The notes beneath the pieces were generated by a model. The model made no database searches, was not told where the DNA came from, and was given only the letters and a program-made list of their open reading frames with translations. From contig NZ_CP011047.1 of NCBI RefSeq assembly GCF_000982825.1, forward strand, positions 1,550,001 through 1,614,000: a stretch of 64,000 nt of DNA, in the 5' to 3' direction. The position numbers and the translations under genes were made by a program. Shown piece by piece: positions 1 to 8,787 of the stretch (within the stretch, counting starts at the first letter, position 1; each line of letters starts with the position of its first letter). Source of the DNA: Cronobacter sakazakii (lineage in GTDB: Bacteria > Pseudomonadota > Gammaproteobacteria > Enterobacterales > Enterobacteriaceae).

Positions 1-1030
1 GCCGGCGCTGTTCCGTATTCACGATCGCCCGACGAATGAAGCGATCACCTCGTTCCGCTCTGTACTGGCGGAGCTGGGGCTGGAGCTGCCGGGCGGCAAC
101 AAGCCGGAACCGCGCGACTACGCCGAGCTGCTTGATTCCATCGCCGATCGTCCCGATCACGAGATGCTGCAAACCATGCTGCTGCGCTCGATGAAGCAGG
201 CGATTTACGATCCGGAAAACCGCGGCCACTTTGGCCTCGCGCTGCAATCCTACGCGCATTTTACCTCGCCGATTCGCCGCTACCCGGATCTCACGCTGCA
301 CCGCGCGATCAAATACCTGATCGCCAAAGAGCAGGGCCACGAAGGCAACACCACCGAAAGCGGCGGCTGGCACTACACCATGGAAGAGATGCTGCAGCTG
401 GGCCAGCACTGCTCCATGACCGAACGCCGCGCCGATGAAGCTACCCGTGAAGTGGCGGACTGGCTGAAGTGCGACTTCATGCAGGATCAGGTCGGCCAGA
501 CCTTCTCCGGCGTGATTTCAAGCGTCACCGGCTTTGGTTTCTTTGTGCGCCTCACCGATCTCTTTATCGACGGCCTGGTGCATGTCTCGTCGCTGGATAA
601 CGACTACTACCGCTTCGATCAGGTCGGTCAGCGGCTGATTGGCGAATCCGGCGGCCAGACGTACCGTCTGGGCGACCGCGTCGAAGTCAAAGTCGAAGCG
701 GTTAACATGGACGAGCGCAAAATCGACTTCTCGCTCATCTCCAGCGAACGCGGGCCGCGTAACGTGGGTAAAACCGCGCGCGAGCGCGAGAAACGAGGCG
801 GCGGCGCTAAAAACCGCAGCCGTCGTCAGGTCGGCAAACGCCAGAATTTCGAACCCAACGAGGCGTTTCGCAGCGAGAAAGGCCGTGGAAAGGTGAAGAA
901 AGACGGCGCGGCGCGGGCAGAAAAGAGCGACAAACCGGCGAAAAGCAGTAAAAAACCGTCGGCCAAAACGCAGAAAATCGCGGCCGCCACCAAAGCGAAG
1001 CGCGCGGCGAAGAAAAAGCGCGACAACTAA
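1..1030 (+). CDS. rnr: Ribonuclease R, 3' part (5' end outside window)
   Basis: RNase R is a processive 3'-5' exoribonuclease of the RNB family that degrades structured RNA and works with the tmRNA/SmpB quality-control system. The reading frame is already open at base 2 and runs 342 codons to a stop at 1030, so only the C-terminal part is here. Visible are the end of the RNB catalytic domain (the SPIRRYPDL stretch near base 270), an S1 RNA-binding domain (bases about 490-760) and a long Lys/Arg/Ala-rich tail, all typical of E. coli RNase R. rlmB follows on the same strand, the order found in E. coli. The identification is firm; the start cannot be seen. Confidence 0.97.
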   Translation, partial: PALFRIHDRPTNEAITSFRSVLAELGLELPGGNKPEPRDYAELLDSIADRPDHEMLQTMLLRSMKQAIYDPENRGHFGLALQSYAHFTSPIRRYPDLTLHRAIKYLIAKEQGHEGNTTESGGWHYTMEEMLQLGQHCSMTERRADEATREVADWLKCDFMQDQVGQTFSGVISSVTGFGFFVRLTDLFIDGLVHVSSLDNDYYRFDQVGQRLIGESGGQTYRLGDRVEVKVEAVNMDERKIDFSLISSERGPRNVGKTAREREKRGGGAKNRSRRQVGKRQNFEPNEAFRSEKGRGKVKKDGAARAEKSDKPAKSSKKPSAKTQKIAAATKAKRAAKKKRDN

Positions 1031-1035
1031 TCGCG

Positions 1036-1054
1036 GGGCCTGCGAGTCAGGCCC
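1036..1054 (+). terminator. Hairpin between rnr and rlmB
   Basis: A 7-bp perfect stem (GGGCCTG / CAGGCCC) with a 5-nt loop lies six bases after the rnr stop. It is followed only by a weak AT stretch (gattta), not a T-run. It could attenuate transcription into rlmB or protect the rnr 3' end; a full terminator is not supported. Confidence 0.4.
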
Positions 1055-1111
1055 GATTTATTACGTATTGCCTAACACCGGGCGGCTTGCCGCCCATAAC
1101 GAGTACCATTC

Positions 1112-1843
1112 ATGAGTGAAATGATTTACGGCATCCACGCGGTGCAGGCCCTGCTGGAGCGCGCTCCCGAGCGCTTTCAGGAAGTGTTTATTCTGAAAGG
1201 GCGTGAAGATAAACGTCTGCTGCCGCTGATCCACGCGCTGGAAGCGCAGGGCGTGCCGGTGCAGGTGGCAAACCGCCAGTGGCTGGATGAAAAAGCGGAT
1301 GGCGCGGTGCATCAGGGGATTGTCGCACGCGTCAAGCCGGGGCGTCAGTATGGCGAAAACGATCTGCCGGATCTGCTGGCGGCGCACGCGCAGCCGTTCC
1401 TGCTGATCCTGGACGGCGTAACCGATCCGCATAACCTCGGCGCCTGCCTGCGCAGCGCCGACGCGGCGGGCGTACATGCCGTGATCGTGCCGAAAGATCG
1501 CTCCGCGCAGCTTAACGCGACCGCCAAAAAAGTCGCCTGCGGCGCGGCGGAAAGCGTGCCGCTGATCCGTGTGACCAACCTCGCGCGCACCATGCGTCTG
1601 TTGCAGGAAGAGAATGTCTGGATCGTCGGCACGGCAGGCGAGGCAGATCACACCCTCTTCCAGAGCAAAATGACCGGCCCGCTGGCGCTGGTGATGGGCG
1701 CGGAAGGAGAAGGGATGCGTCGTCTCACGCGCGAGCATTGCGATGAGCTTATCAGCATCCCGATGGCGGGCAGCGTCTCCTCGCTGAACGTCTCGGTGGC
1801 GACCGGTATCTGCCTTTTCGAAGCCGTGCGTCAGCGCAGCTAA
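1112..1843 (+). CDS. rlmB: 23S rRNA (guanosine-2251-2'-O)-methyltransferase RlmB
   Basis: RlmB uses S-adenosylmethionine to methylate the ribose of G2251 in the P-loop of 23S rRNA. The 243-residue product has an N-terminal substrate-binding domain and a C-terminal SPOUT (SpoU) domain. The three SPOUT motifs are present: the DGVTDPHNLGACLRSA stretch near residue 98, the LVMGAEGEGM stretch near 193, and SVSSLNVSVATG near 219. The last is part of the deep trefoil knot that binds the methyl donor. Length matches E. coli RlmB. It follows rnr by about 80 bp and ends at a strong terminator, so it is probably co-transcribed with rnr at least in part. Confidence 0.97.
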   Translation: MSEMIYGIHAVQALLERAPERFQEVFILKGREDKRLLPLIHALEAQGVPVQVANRQWLDEKADGAVHQGIVARVKPGRQYGENDLPDLLAAHAQPFLLILDGVTDPHNLGACLRSADAAGVHAVIVPKDRSAQLNATAKKVACGAAESVPLIRVTNLARTMRLLQEENVWIVGTAGEADHTLFQSKMTGPLALVMGAEGEGMRRLTREHCDELISIPMAGSVSSLNVSVATGICLFEAVRQRS

Positions 1844-1847
1844 TCGT

Positions 1848-1872
1848 AAAACCCTCTGCGGAGGGTTTTTTA
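1848..1872 (+). terminator. Rho-independent terminator after rlmB
   Basis: The stem AAACCCTC / GAGGGTTT with a TGCG tetraloop is followed by a T-run, starting five bases after the rlmB stop. It closes the rnr-rlmB unit. Confidence 0.85.
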
Positions 1873-1904
1873 TTGCGCCCGTTTCCTGTGTAAAGTTTTA
1901 TTAA

Positions 1905-1929
1905 AGCGCCGGTCACGTTAACCGGCGCT
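1905..1929. promoter_or_regulatory. 9-bp inverted repeat upstream of yjfL
   Basis: AGCGCCGGT and ACCGGCGCT form a perfect 9-bp inverted repeat with a 7-nt spacer. A -10-like TACTAT lies at 1932-1937, just downstream, so the dyad covers the -35 position of the likely yjfL promoter. It could be an operator; as RNA it could be a second hairpin after the rlmB terminator. No T-run follows. Confidence 0.45.
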
Positions 1930-1998
1930 GCTACTATAAGCGCCACAGGCTATGACCTGTTTAATCAATACCTCTAACTGGACTCAGGAGATACCACC

Positions 1999-2397
1999 GT
2001 GCAGACATTCCACGGACTGATGGCGTTTTGCGCTTACTTTTTTATCGGGCTGGCGATGATTAACTGTTTCATGTTCATCTACACCCGCATTACCGCTCAT
2101 GACGAGTGGAAATTAATTAAAGAGAATAACAGCGCGGCGGCGATTACTTTCGGCGGTGCGATTTTAGGTTACGTGGTGCCGCTCGCCAGCGCGGCGATCA
2201 ACTCCGTCAGCATTACGGACTATCTGATTTGGGGGGCGATCGCGCTCGTCGTCCAGCTTATAATCTACGGCGGCGTGCGTTTATATATGCCGAAACTGAG
2301 CGAGAAGATTATTGACCGCAACGTCGCGGCCGCTATTTTCATGGGCGTGGCGTCGCTGGCGGGCGGTATTCTGAACGCGGCCTGTATGACCTGGTAA
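1999..2397 (+). CDS. yjfL: Inner-membrane protein YjfL (DUF350 family)
   Basis: This 132-residue, very hydrophobic protein has about four predicted membrane helices (roughly residues 5-25, 47-67, 74-93 and 109-128) and matches E. coli YjfL in length and position. DUF350 proteins are integral membrane proteins of unknown function, often next to ATP-grasp glutathionylspermidine synthase-like enzymes, as here. An AGGAG-like ribosome site lies just before the ATG. In E. coli yjfI, yjfJ (a PspA relative) and yjfK come first; here the unit starts directly with yjfL. It appears to form an operon with yjfM and yjfC. Confidence 0.92.
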   Translation: MQTFHGLMAFCAYFFIGLAMINCFMFIYTRITAHDEWKLIKENNSAAAITFGGAILGYVVPLASAAINSVSITDYLIWGAIALVVQLIIYGGVRLYMPKLSEKIIDRNVAAAIFMGVASLAGGILNAACMTW

Positions 2398-2418
2398 AAT
2401 GCAATAACAAGGAAGGCT

Positions 2419-3075
2419 ATGTCGGCAGCAAGGAAAAGACGTGGAAAGAAAAAAGGCGGTCATCCGGTCGCGAATACGTCGGATCTGAAATTTCTTCCAC
2501 GCCCGGAGCCGGAACGAAAAGGGCCGAAAATACTCACGCTCGCCATCATGGGCGGCGCGGCGTTTTTCGGCCTCAAAGCCTGTCAGGATACCGGCGATAA
2601 CGACAATGACGGCGACGGGGTCTATTACTCGACGCCCGACGAGTGCCGTGAGGACGGGAACCCGGCAGATCTCTGCACCAACGCCTGGAATACCGCTAAA
2701 GCCGAATTTGAAAAAGATATCCCGCCGAAGCTCACCTGGGACGCCTGTAGCACCGCATATGGCAATAACTGCTATTACGACGGCGTGACGAAAACCTGGG
2801 TGCCGATGATGGCGGGCTTCCTGCTGGCGAGCAACAGAGACAAAAAGCGCGAGCTGGATGACTCCTCGTCATCGTATTACACGTCCGGCTCCGACTATCA
2901 CTATTACTACACGCGCCCCGTCTGGCAAAACGCGTCCGGTGATTATGTCTGGCGCGGCGGCAACCGCTCAGGTGCCAGCACCAGCAGCCACAGCCTCGTT
3001 ACCCGCAGCGCCACGACGATTTCCCGCGGCGGCTTTGGCCGTTCATCCAGCTCCCGCAGTAGCTGGGGAGGCTAA
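2419..3075 (+). CDS. yjfM: DUF1190 protein YjfM
   Basis: The product has 218 residues. A basic N-terminus (RKRRGKKKGG) precedes one hydrophobic segment (about residues 40-55) ending in Ala-Cys, followed by an Asp/Asn-rich stretch (DTGDNDNDGDG) and a Ser/Tyr/Gly-rich C-terminus. It looks like an envelope-anchored protein with the bulk outside the cytoplasm. The family is DUF1190 and its function is unknown. It sits between yjfL and yjfC, and its stop codon directly abuts the yjfC start, so the two are surely co-translated. YjfM/YgiB-type proteins recur beside YjfC/YgiC-type enzymes, which suggests a shared envelope task. Confidence 0.9.
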   Translation: MSAARKRRGKKKGGHPVANTSDLKFLPRPEPERKGPKILTLAIMGGAAFFGLKACQDTGDNDNDGDGVYYSTPDECREDGNPADLCTNAWNTAKAEFEKDIPPKLTWDACSTAYGNNCYYDGVTKTWVPMMAGFLLASNRDKKRELDDSSSSYYTSGSDYHYYYTRPVWQNASGDYVWRGGNRSGASTSSHSLVTRSATTISRGGFGRSSSSRSSWGG

Positions 3076-4263
3076 ATGCTGCGCCATCACACGCCGGTGC
3101 GCCCGGATCTCGCGCGTATCGCGCACGAACACGGCTTTCACTTTCATATCATCGACGATGAAATTTACTGGGATGAAAGCCGCGCCTACCGCTTTACGCT
3201 GCGCCAGATTGAAGAACAGATAGAAGCGCCCACTGCGGAGCTGCACGAAATGTGCCTGGACGTGGTGGATAGCGCCGTACGCGATGCGCGCCTGCTTGAG
3301 CGGCTCGCCATTCCTGAACTTTACTGGGACGCCATCGCCCAAAGCTGGAAAGACCAGGATCCGTCGCTTTACGGGCGCATGGATTTTGTCTGGACCGGGC
3401 AGGGGCCGGTGAAGCTGCTGGAGTACAACGCCGATACGCCCACCTCGCTGTACGAATCCGCGTATTTCCAGTGGCAGTGGCTGGAGGATGCGCGCCGCCA
3501 GGGCGTTATCCCGCGCGATGCCGATCAGTTCAACAGCCTTCAGGAGAAGCTCATCGCGCGTCTGGCGGAGATAGCGACGCCTGAACCGCTCTACTTCAGC
3601 TGCTGCCAGGAGTCTGAAGAGGATCGCGGCACGGTGCTGTACCTGGAAGACTGCGCGCGCCAGGCGGGCCTTGAGACGCGTTTTATCTATATCGAAGAGA
3701 TTGGCCTGGGCCTTGGCGGCGTGCTGACGGATTTGGACGATAATGTTATCCGGCAGGCGTTTAAGCTCTATCCCCTGGAGTGGATGATGCGCGACGACAA
3801 CGGCCCGCTGCTCTGTAAGCGCGCCGAGCGCTGGTATGAGCCGCTGTGGAAAAGCATTCTCAGCAATAAAGGGCTACTGCCGCTGCTCTGGGCGCAGTTT
3901 CCGGGCCATCCGAATCTGTTACCGGCGTGGTTCAACAACGATTTCGCGCGCGAGCGGCATGATGTCGCGCAGGCGCTTGCGGGCTACGCAGGATACGTTC
4001 GCAAACCGCTGTTCTCACGCGAAGGCGGCAACGTGACGCTATTTGATAACGCCGACCAGGTGCTGGCCCACGAAGAGGGCGATTATGGCAACGAGCCGGT
4101 TATCTGGCAGGCGTTTCAGGCGCTGCCGCGCTTTGGCGACAGCTATACGCTGCTCGGCAGCTGGATTGTCGGCGATGAGCCCGCGGGTATTGGCATCCGC
4201 GAAGATGTCTCGCTTATTACTAAAGATACCTCTCGTTTCATTCCTCACTATATCGCCGGCTGA
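3076..4263 (+). CDS. yjfC: Glutathionylspermidine synthase-like ATP-grasp enzyme YjfC
   Basis: This 395-residue protein resembles the C-terminal synthetase (ATP-grasp) half of glutathionylspermidine synthetase, as do E. coli YjfC and YgiC. Recognisable pieces are LLEYNADTPTSLYE near residue 114 and KPLFSREGGNVTLF near residue 311, which belong to the nucleotide- and peptide-binding parts. The amidase half of true GspS is absent, so it should ligate rather than hydrolyse; the physiological substrate is not known to me. The ATG immediately follows the yjfM stop codon. It is probably the last gene of yjfL-yjfM-yjfC. Confidence 0.93.
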   Translation: MLRHHTPVRPDLARIAHEHGFHFHIIDDEIYWDESRAYRFTLRQIEEQIEAPTAELHEMCLDVVDSAVRDARLLERLAIPELYWDAIAQSWKDQDPSLYGRMDFVWTGQGPVKLLEYNADTPTSLYESAYFQWQWLEDARRQGVIPRDADQFNSLQEKLIARLAEIATPEPLYFSCCQESEEDRGTVLYLEDCARQAGLETRFIYIEEIGLGLGGVLTDLDDNVIRQAFKLYPLEWMMRDDNGPLLCKRAERWYEPLWKSILSNKGLLPLLWAQFPGHPNLLPAWFNNDFARERHDVAQALAGYAGYVRKPLFSREGGNVTLFDNADQVLAHEEGDYGNEPVIWQAFQALPRFGDSYTLLGSWIVGDEPAGIGIREDVSLITKDTSRFIPHYIAG

Positions 4264-4353
4264 CGGGTTTTCACTTTTGTGAAGCACGCAGGCGGTTTCT
4301 TTTTCCTCTCCTTCCATACTTAACGCGGTTGTCACAGGTAAGGAGAGGGATTT

Positions 4354-5988
4354 ATGCACTGGCAAACCCATACGGTGTTTAACCAGCCCGTTGCGCTCAA
4401 TAACAGCAATCTGTTTTTATCCGATACCGCGCTGCGCGAGGCGGTGCTGCGCGAAGGCGCAGGCTGGGACGCTGAATTGCTCGCAAGCATTGGCCAGCAG
4501 CTCGGCACCGCGGAATCGCTGGAATTAGGGCGACTGGCGAACGCCAATCCGCCAGAGCTGTTGCGCTATGACGCGCGCGGCGAGCGTCTTGACGACGTGC
4601 GCTTTCATCCGGCCTGGCACCTGCTGATGCAGGGGCTGTTCGCTAACCGGGTTCATAATCTGCCGTGGCTTGAGACGGCGCGCGAAGGCGCGCTGGTCGC
4701 CCGCGCGGCGCGCTTCGTCCTGCATGCTCAGGTGGAAGCGGGCACGCTGTGTCCGATTACTATGACGTTCGCCGCGACACCGCTGTTACAGGCTCATCTG
4801 CCGCCGCTGTTCGCCGACTGGCAAACCCCGCTGGCAAGCGATCGCTACGATTCCCACCTGCTGCCCGGCGCGCAGAAACGCGGGCTGCTCATCGGCATGG
4901 GCATGACGGAAAAGCAGGGCGGTTCGGATGTGCTCAGTAATACCACCCGCGCGGAACCCGTAGCAGGGCGCGGCCCCGGCGAGGCGTACCGGCTGGTGGG
5001 CCATAAGTGGTTTTTTTCAGTGCCGCAAAGCGACGCGCATCTGGTGCTGGCGCAGACGAAAGGCGGTCTTTCGTGTTTCTTCGTGCCGCGCTTTTTGCCG
5101 GACGGCCAGCGCAACGCGGTGCGCCTTGAACGCCTGAAAGATAAACTCGGCAACCGCTCGAACGCCAGCAGCGAGGCGGAGTTTCTCGACGCGCTCGGCT
5201 GGCTGCTTGGCGAAGAGGGCGAAGGCGTGCGCCAGATCCTGCGTATGGGCGGCATGACGCGCTTTGACTGCGCGCTCGGCAGCCACGGGCTGATGCGCCG
5301 CGCGATGGCGGTGGCGCTTTACCATACCCATCAGCGTCAGGCGTTCGGCAAAAATCTTATCGATCAGCCGCTGATGCGTCAGGTGCTCGGGCGCATGGCG
5401 CTGGAGCTGGAAGGGCAGACCGCGCTGCTGTTTCGTCTGGCGCGCGCCTGGGAGCAGCGCGAATCGCCGCATGAAGTGGCGTTTGCCCGCCTCTTTACGC
5501 CTGCCGCGAAATATGGCGTCTGCAAGCGCGGCATTCCGTTTGTGGCGGAGGCGATGGAAGCGCTCGGCGGCATCGGGTATTGCGAAGAGAGCGAACTGCC
5601 GCGGCTTTACCGCGAAATGCCGGTCAACAGTATCTGGGAAGGCTCCGGCAACATCATGTGCCTTGATGTATTGCGCGTGCTGACGCGCCAGCCGGGCGTT
5701 CTGGAGATGCTGAGCGATGAGTTTGACGCGGTAAAAGGACAGGACCGGCATTTCGACCGCGCCTGGCGACAGCTGGCGGGGCAGTTGCGCAGGCCCGATG
5801 AAGCGGCCGGACGCGCTATGACCACCCAGCTCTTTTTACTGGCGACCGGCGCCCAGGTGCTGCGTTCGCTGACGCCGCCGCTGGCGCAGGCCTGGTGCCG
5901 GATGATGCTGGATACCCGTGGCGACAGCCCGCTACCAGAGCCGGTGCTGGCGCAGGCGCTACTGCGCGCCACGGGTGGGGCGGGCTGA
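4354..5988 (+). CDS. aidB: Acyl-CoA dehydrogenase-like alkylation-response protein AidB
   Basis: AidB is a FAD-containing relative of acyl-CoA dehydrogenases that binds DNA and belongs to the adaptive response to alkylation in E. coli. The 544-residue product carries the acyl-CoA dehydrogenase signature MTEKQGGSD (near residue 183), the EALGGIGY stretch (near 400) and WEGSGN (near 428), plus the C-terminal extension used for DNA binding. An AAGGAGAGGG ribosome site lies about 7 nt before the ATG. The 90 bp upstream should contain the promoter, but I did not find a convincing Ada box by eye. Its TGA stop abuts the stop codon of the convergent chemoreceptor gene with no base between. Confidence 0.95.
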   Translation: MHWQTHTVFNQPVALNNSNLFLSDTALREAVLREGAGWDAELLASIGQQLGTAESLELGRLANANPPELLRYDARGERLDDVRFHPAWHLLMQGLFANRVHNLPWLETAREGALVARAARFVLHAQVEAGTLCPITMTFAATPLLQAHLPPLFADWQTPLASDRYDSHLLPGAQKRGLLIGMGMTEKQGGSDVLSNTTRAEPVAGRGPGEAYRLVGHKWFFSVPQSDAHLVLAQTKGGLSCFFVPRFLPDGQRNAVRLERLKDKLGNRSNASSEAEFLDALGWLLGEEGEGVRQILRMGGMTRFDCALGSHGLMRRAMAVALYHTHQRQAFGKNLIDQPLMRQVLGRMALELEGQTALLFRLARAWEQRESPHEVAFARLFTPAAKYGVCKRGIPFVAEAMEALGGIGYCEESELPRLYREMPVNSIWEGSGNIMCLDVLRVLTRQPGVLEMLSDEFDAVKGQDRHFDRAWRQLAGQLRRPDEAAGRAMTTQLFLLATGAQVLRSLTPPLAQAWCRMMLDTRGDSPLPEPVLAQALLRATGGAG

Positions 5989-7920
5989 TTACGCCTTCAG
6001 GCGGAACAGACTCACCAGTTCGTTCAGGTGGTTGCCTTTCTCACGCAACACCTGCGCGGTCTGCTCGCTGCGCGTCACGCGCTCGGCGTTGATGTGGGTG
6101 GCTTCGCCAATCTGGTGCATGGCGATATTCACCTGGCCAATACCGGCAGACTGCTCGTGCGAGGCGTGGTTGATTTCCGTCACCAGCTGATTGATCTGAC
6201 CGATGCGGCTGATGATCGCTTCCATCGCCTTACGTGTCTGCTCAGAAAGCGCGTGGCCTTCGCTGACTTTCGCCAGCGTGTCGCTGATGAGCTGCTCTAT
6301 CTCTTTCACCGCATTGGCGCTGCGCGCCGCCAGCGCGCGGACTTCCTGCGCCACGACCGCGAAGCCTTTACCATGCTCTCCCGCGCGGGCCGCCTCCACG
6401 GCGGCGTTCAGCGCCAGAATGTTGGTCTGGAAGGCGATAGATTCAATCACATGTGTGATATCCGCGATGCGCTGTGAAGCGCTGCGAATGTCGTTCATGG
6501 TGGTCACTGCGTTGCTGACCGTTTCGCCGCCGTGCTGCACGGCGTCAGACGCCTCTTTCACCAGGCTCTGGGTCTGCTCCATGTTGGCGGCATTTTGCGA
6601 CACCGTGGCCGCCAGCTGTTCCATACTTGCGGAGGTTTCCTCCACGCTGCTCGCCTGCTTGTTGATCTGCTCGCTGATTTCACCGCTGTCGGAGGCCAGC
6701 GCGCGGGTGCCGTGGCTGATATCGCCCGCGGCGTCGCGCACCTGGGTCACTATCTGCTGTAAGCCGTTGCCGATGCCGTTGATGGCGTCGATAAGCTGGC
6801 CGACCTCATCCTGGCGACGCGTGTCGATGGTTTCACGCAGATCCCCTGCGGCGTACTGGCGCGCAAGCGTAATGACATTACGCAGCGGCGCGGTAAGCCA
6901 GCGGCGAACGGTCCAGACAAACACGGCGGCAAACAACAGCGAGACGATAACGCCTGCGGCAAGGAACTGATTGCGCATGCTCGTTACACCGCTCAGCAGC
7001 GTCGCTTTATCCACTTCGCCGACAATCGCCCAGTTCCAGCCCGGCAGTTGCGTGAAGCTCAGCAGGGCAGTGCGACCATCTTCTTTTTCCATCTCCAGCG
7101 TGCCCTGCGGCTCGCTCAGCACCGGTTTTAAGACAGCGTCCGGCCATGACGGGCGTTTGCCTTCATCGCTCGAATGGAAAAGGAACTGGCCGTAAGTTTT
7201 GCCCGGCGCGCGGTTAATGACATAAAAATGCCCGCTGTCGCCCAGACGGCGATTAAGGATTTTATTGCGCATCACCTGCCAGGAGTTGGTGATATCCACC
7301 CCGACGAACAGAATCGCGATCACCTTGCCGCTGGCGTCTTTCACCGGTTCGTATTGCGTGATGTAGCGTTTGCCGAACAGCAGCGCCAGGCCGCGGTAAG
7401 TTTCGCCTTTCATGACCGGCGCGAACGCCGGACTTGCGGTATCGAGCTGCGTGCCGATAGCGCGGCTGCCATCTTCTTTACGCAGCGAGGTCGCCACGCG
7501 CACGAAGTTATCGCCGCTGCGGACAAACAGCGTGGCGATAGCGCCGGTGCGGGTCAGGAAATCATCGGGCAATGCGTTATTTTCATGCAGGGACGTTTCG
7601 CCGCCTTTTAGCATTGGCACGCTGATGCCATTGATGCTTTGCATTTGGCTTTCATCACGGCTGATGGGTTGCGGAATAAAGCTGTTGAAGAGTTTGGTAA
7701 AGCTTGCCACTTCTTCACTGAGGCTGCTGTCGAACATCTGCGCCATATCCACCACGCTTGTGGTCTGGTTATGGAGATCTTCAAGCGCCAGCGCTTCCAG
7801 CTGCTCGCTGGCTTTGTGACTTAATGCAAACGTGAACAATAAAAAAAGGGCCGCGACCGCGACGCCTGTGAGGAAAGAGAGCTTCGCGCCCAGTCCCCAG
7901 CGTTGAAATGAGAGTGTCAT
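5989..7920 (-). CDS. Methyl-accepting chemotaxis protein with a large periplasmic Cache-type sensor
   Basis: A 643-residue chemoreceptor. TM1 is at about residues 12-32, a long periplasmic region follows to about 315 with dCache/sCache-like features (TLFVRSGDNFVRVATSL, ITQYEPVKDASGKVIAILFVGVD), then TM2, a HAMP domain and the MCP signalling coiled coil. The conserved hairpin tip (ESIAFQTNILALNAAVEAAR) lies near residue 490. There is no C-terminal NWETF CheR/CheB tether. I chose ATG at 7920 over an in-frame TTG at 7941. The TTG has a better ribosome site (AAGGTG), but that site would lie upstream of the start of a transcript from the sigma-28 promoter at 7954-7980. It is inserted between aidB and yjfN relative to E. 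coli. Ligand unknown. Confidence 0.93.
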   Translation of the reverse strand: MTLSFQRWGLGAKLSFLTGVAVAALFLLFTFALSHKASEQLEALALEDLHNQTTSVVDMAQMFDSSLSEEVASFTKLFNSFIPQPISRDESQMQSINGISVPMLKGGETSLHENNALPDDFLTRTGAIATLFVRSGDNFVRVATSLRKEDGSRAIGTQLDTASPAFAPVMKGETYRGLALLFGKRYITQYEPVKDASGKVIAILFVGVDITNSWQVMRNKILNRRLGDSGHFYVINRAPGKTYGQFLFHSSDEGKRPSWPDAVLKPVLSEPQGTLEMEKEDGRTALLSFTQLPGWNWAIVGEVDKATLLSGVTSMRNQFLAAGVIVSLLFAAVFVWTVRRWLTAPLRNVITLARQYAAGDLRETIDTRRQDEVGQLIDAINGIGNGLQQIVTQVRDAAGDISHGTRALASDSGEISEQINKQASSVEETSASMEQLAATVSQNAANMEQTQSLVKEASDAVQHGGETVSNAVTTMNDIRSASQRIADITHVIESIAFQTNILALNAAVEAARAGEHGKGFAVVAQEVRALAARSANAVKEIEQLISDTLAKVSEGHALSEQTRKAMEAIISRIGQINQLVTEINHASHEQSAGIGQVNIAMHQIGEATHINAERVTRSEQTAQVLREKGNHLNELVSLFRLKA

Positions 7921-7953
7921 AAAAGAGCCCAAAAGTGCCAATATTTGGCACCT

Positions 7954-7980
7954 TCAACGGCAGTTGAGCCCTAATATTTA
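7954..7980 (-). promoter_or_regulatory. Sigma-28 (FliA) promoter of the Cache chemoreceptor
   Basis: On the minus strand the -35-like TAAATATT is followed by exactly 11 bases and GCCGTTGA. The E. coli sigma-28 consensus is TAAAGTTT-N11-GCCGATAA. The -10 half is less perfect than in the other three chemoreceptor genes of the window. Confidence 0.6.
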
Positions 7981-8067
7981 GTGGGTAAATGTAACCATTT
8001 GTTTCAATCTATTTTGATTTGGATCATGGCAAGGCTAAATAAAAGCCAGAATTTAGCTAAAGAACGT

Positions 8068-8343
8068 TCAACTATAGATAATTGCCTGTACGTGCCAGTT
8101 ATCAGGCCGCTGATTTTCATGCATCTGAATAATTCGATAATACGCCGCGCCCTGTTCATCCGCTTTATAGGCGATGACTTTTTCAATCTCCTGCGGCGTG
8201 CCGGAAATATCGTTTACCGAAATGACGCCAATTTCATTTAAGCCGGTCACTCTGTCGGCATTCACCTCTTCGGCAGACTGCGCAGAAGTGGAAATCAGAC
8301 CCGCCGATAACAACAGCGACGTTAAAGCCAGCGATCGTTTCAT
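8068..8343 (-). CDS. yjfN: Small secreted DUF1471 protein YjfN
   Basis: A 91-residue precursor with a signal peptide (MKRSLALTSLLLSAGLISTSAQSA) and a YdgH/BhsA/McbA-like (DUF1471) domain. VTGLNEIGVISVNDISG, KADEQGAAYYRIIQM and the C-terminal WHVQAIIYS agree with E. coli YjfN. The family comprises small periplasmic stress proteins; from memory, E. coli YjfN has been reported to activate the periplasmic protease DegP. The E. coli order yjfN-bsmA is kept, with bsmA upstream on the same strand 135 bp away. Confidence 0.92.
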   Translation of the reverse strand: MKRSLALTSLLLSAGLISTSAQSAEEVNADRVTGLNEIGVISVNDISGTPQEIEKVIAYKADEQGAAYYRIIQMHENQRPDNWHVQAIIYS

Positions 8344-8478
8344 TGTCAGCTCCCTTACACCTTTTCGATAGATGCAGCGCGCCGGTTTCGGGCGCAGTCC
8401 GAAAGTTATTGTGCAGCAGGTACGATCAATGCACGCAAAGGCAGTGTAAATTTCGCTAAATAAAACGACGGCTTACGC

Positions 8479-8787
8479 TTACTTTCGGTACAGAATCGCC
8501 CGGGCGTGCCAGCGGCCAGGCAGCAAAGAGTCATCATTGGAGATGACCTGATAGTAATCTGCGCCTGCGGCGCCTGCCTGTGCGGCGATATCGCGCAGCG
8601 CGTCATCCGGTGACCCATACTGTAGCGTCGTGACGGTGCCCATTTTGACCAGACCCTGCGTCTGGTAGCGCTGGATCTCCTGCGGATGATCCGCCACCGG
8701 CGGCGCAGGTTGCGGCGTGCCCTGCAGGGCGCTACAGGCGGTCAGTGCCGCCACCATTAATAAAAGGATGAGCCGTCGCATATGCAT
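8479..8787 (-). CDS. bsmA: Biofilm/peroxide-resistance lipoprotein BsmA
   Basis: A 102-residue lipoprotein precursor. The lipobox LTAC puts the lipidated Cys at residue 18, and a DUF1471-type domain fills the C-terminal half (DIAAQAGAAGADYYQVISND, WHARAILYRK). E. coli BsmA (YjfO) has been linked to biofilm formation and peroxide resistance. A GAGG ribosome site sits 8 nt before the chosen ATG; a second in-frame ATG lies two codons later (8781). It is a paralogue of the neighbouring yjfN product, so the two probably arose by an old local duplication. Confidence 0.92.
   Translation of the reverse strand: MHMRRLILLLMVAALTACSALQGTPQPAPPVADHPQEIQRYQTQGLVKMGTVTTLQYGSPDDALRDIAAQAGAAGADYYQVISNDDSLLPGRWHARAILYRK

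Noticed and set aside
4264..4353. An Ada-binding site upstream of aidB
   Set aside because: Expected from E. coli, but I could not find a convincing match in the 90 bp upstream by eye.
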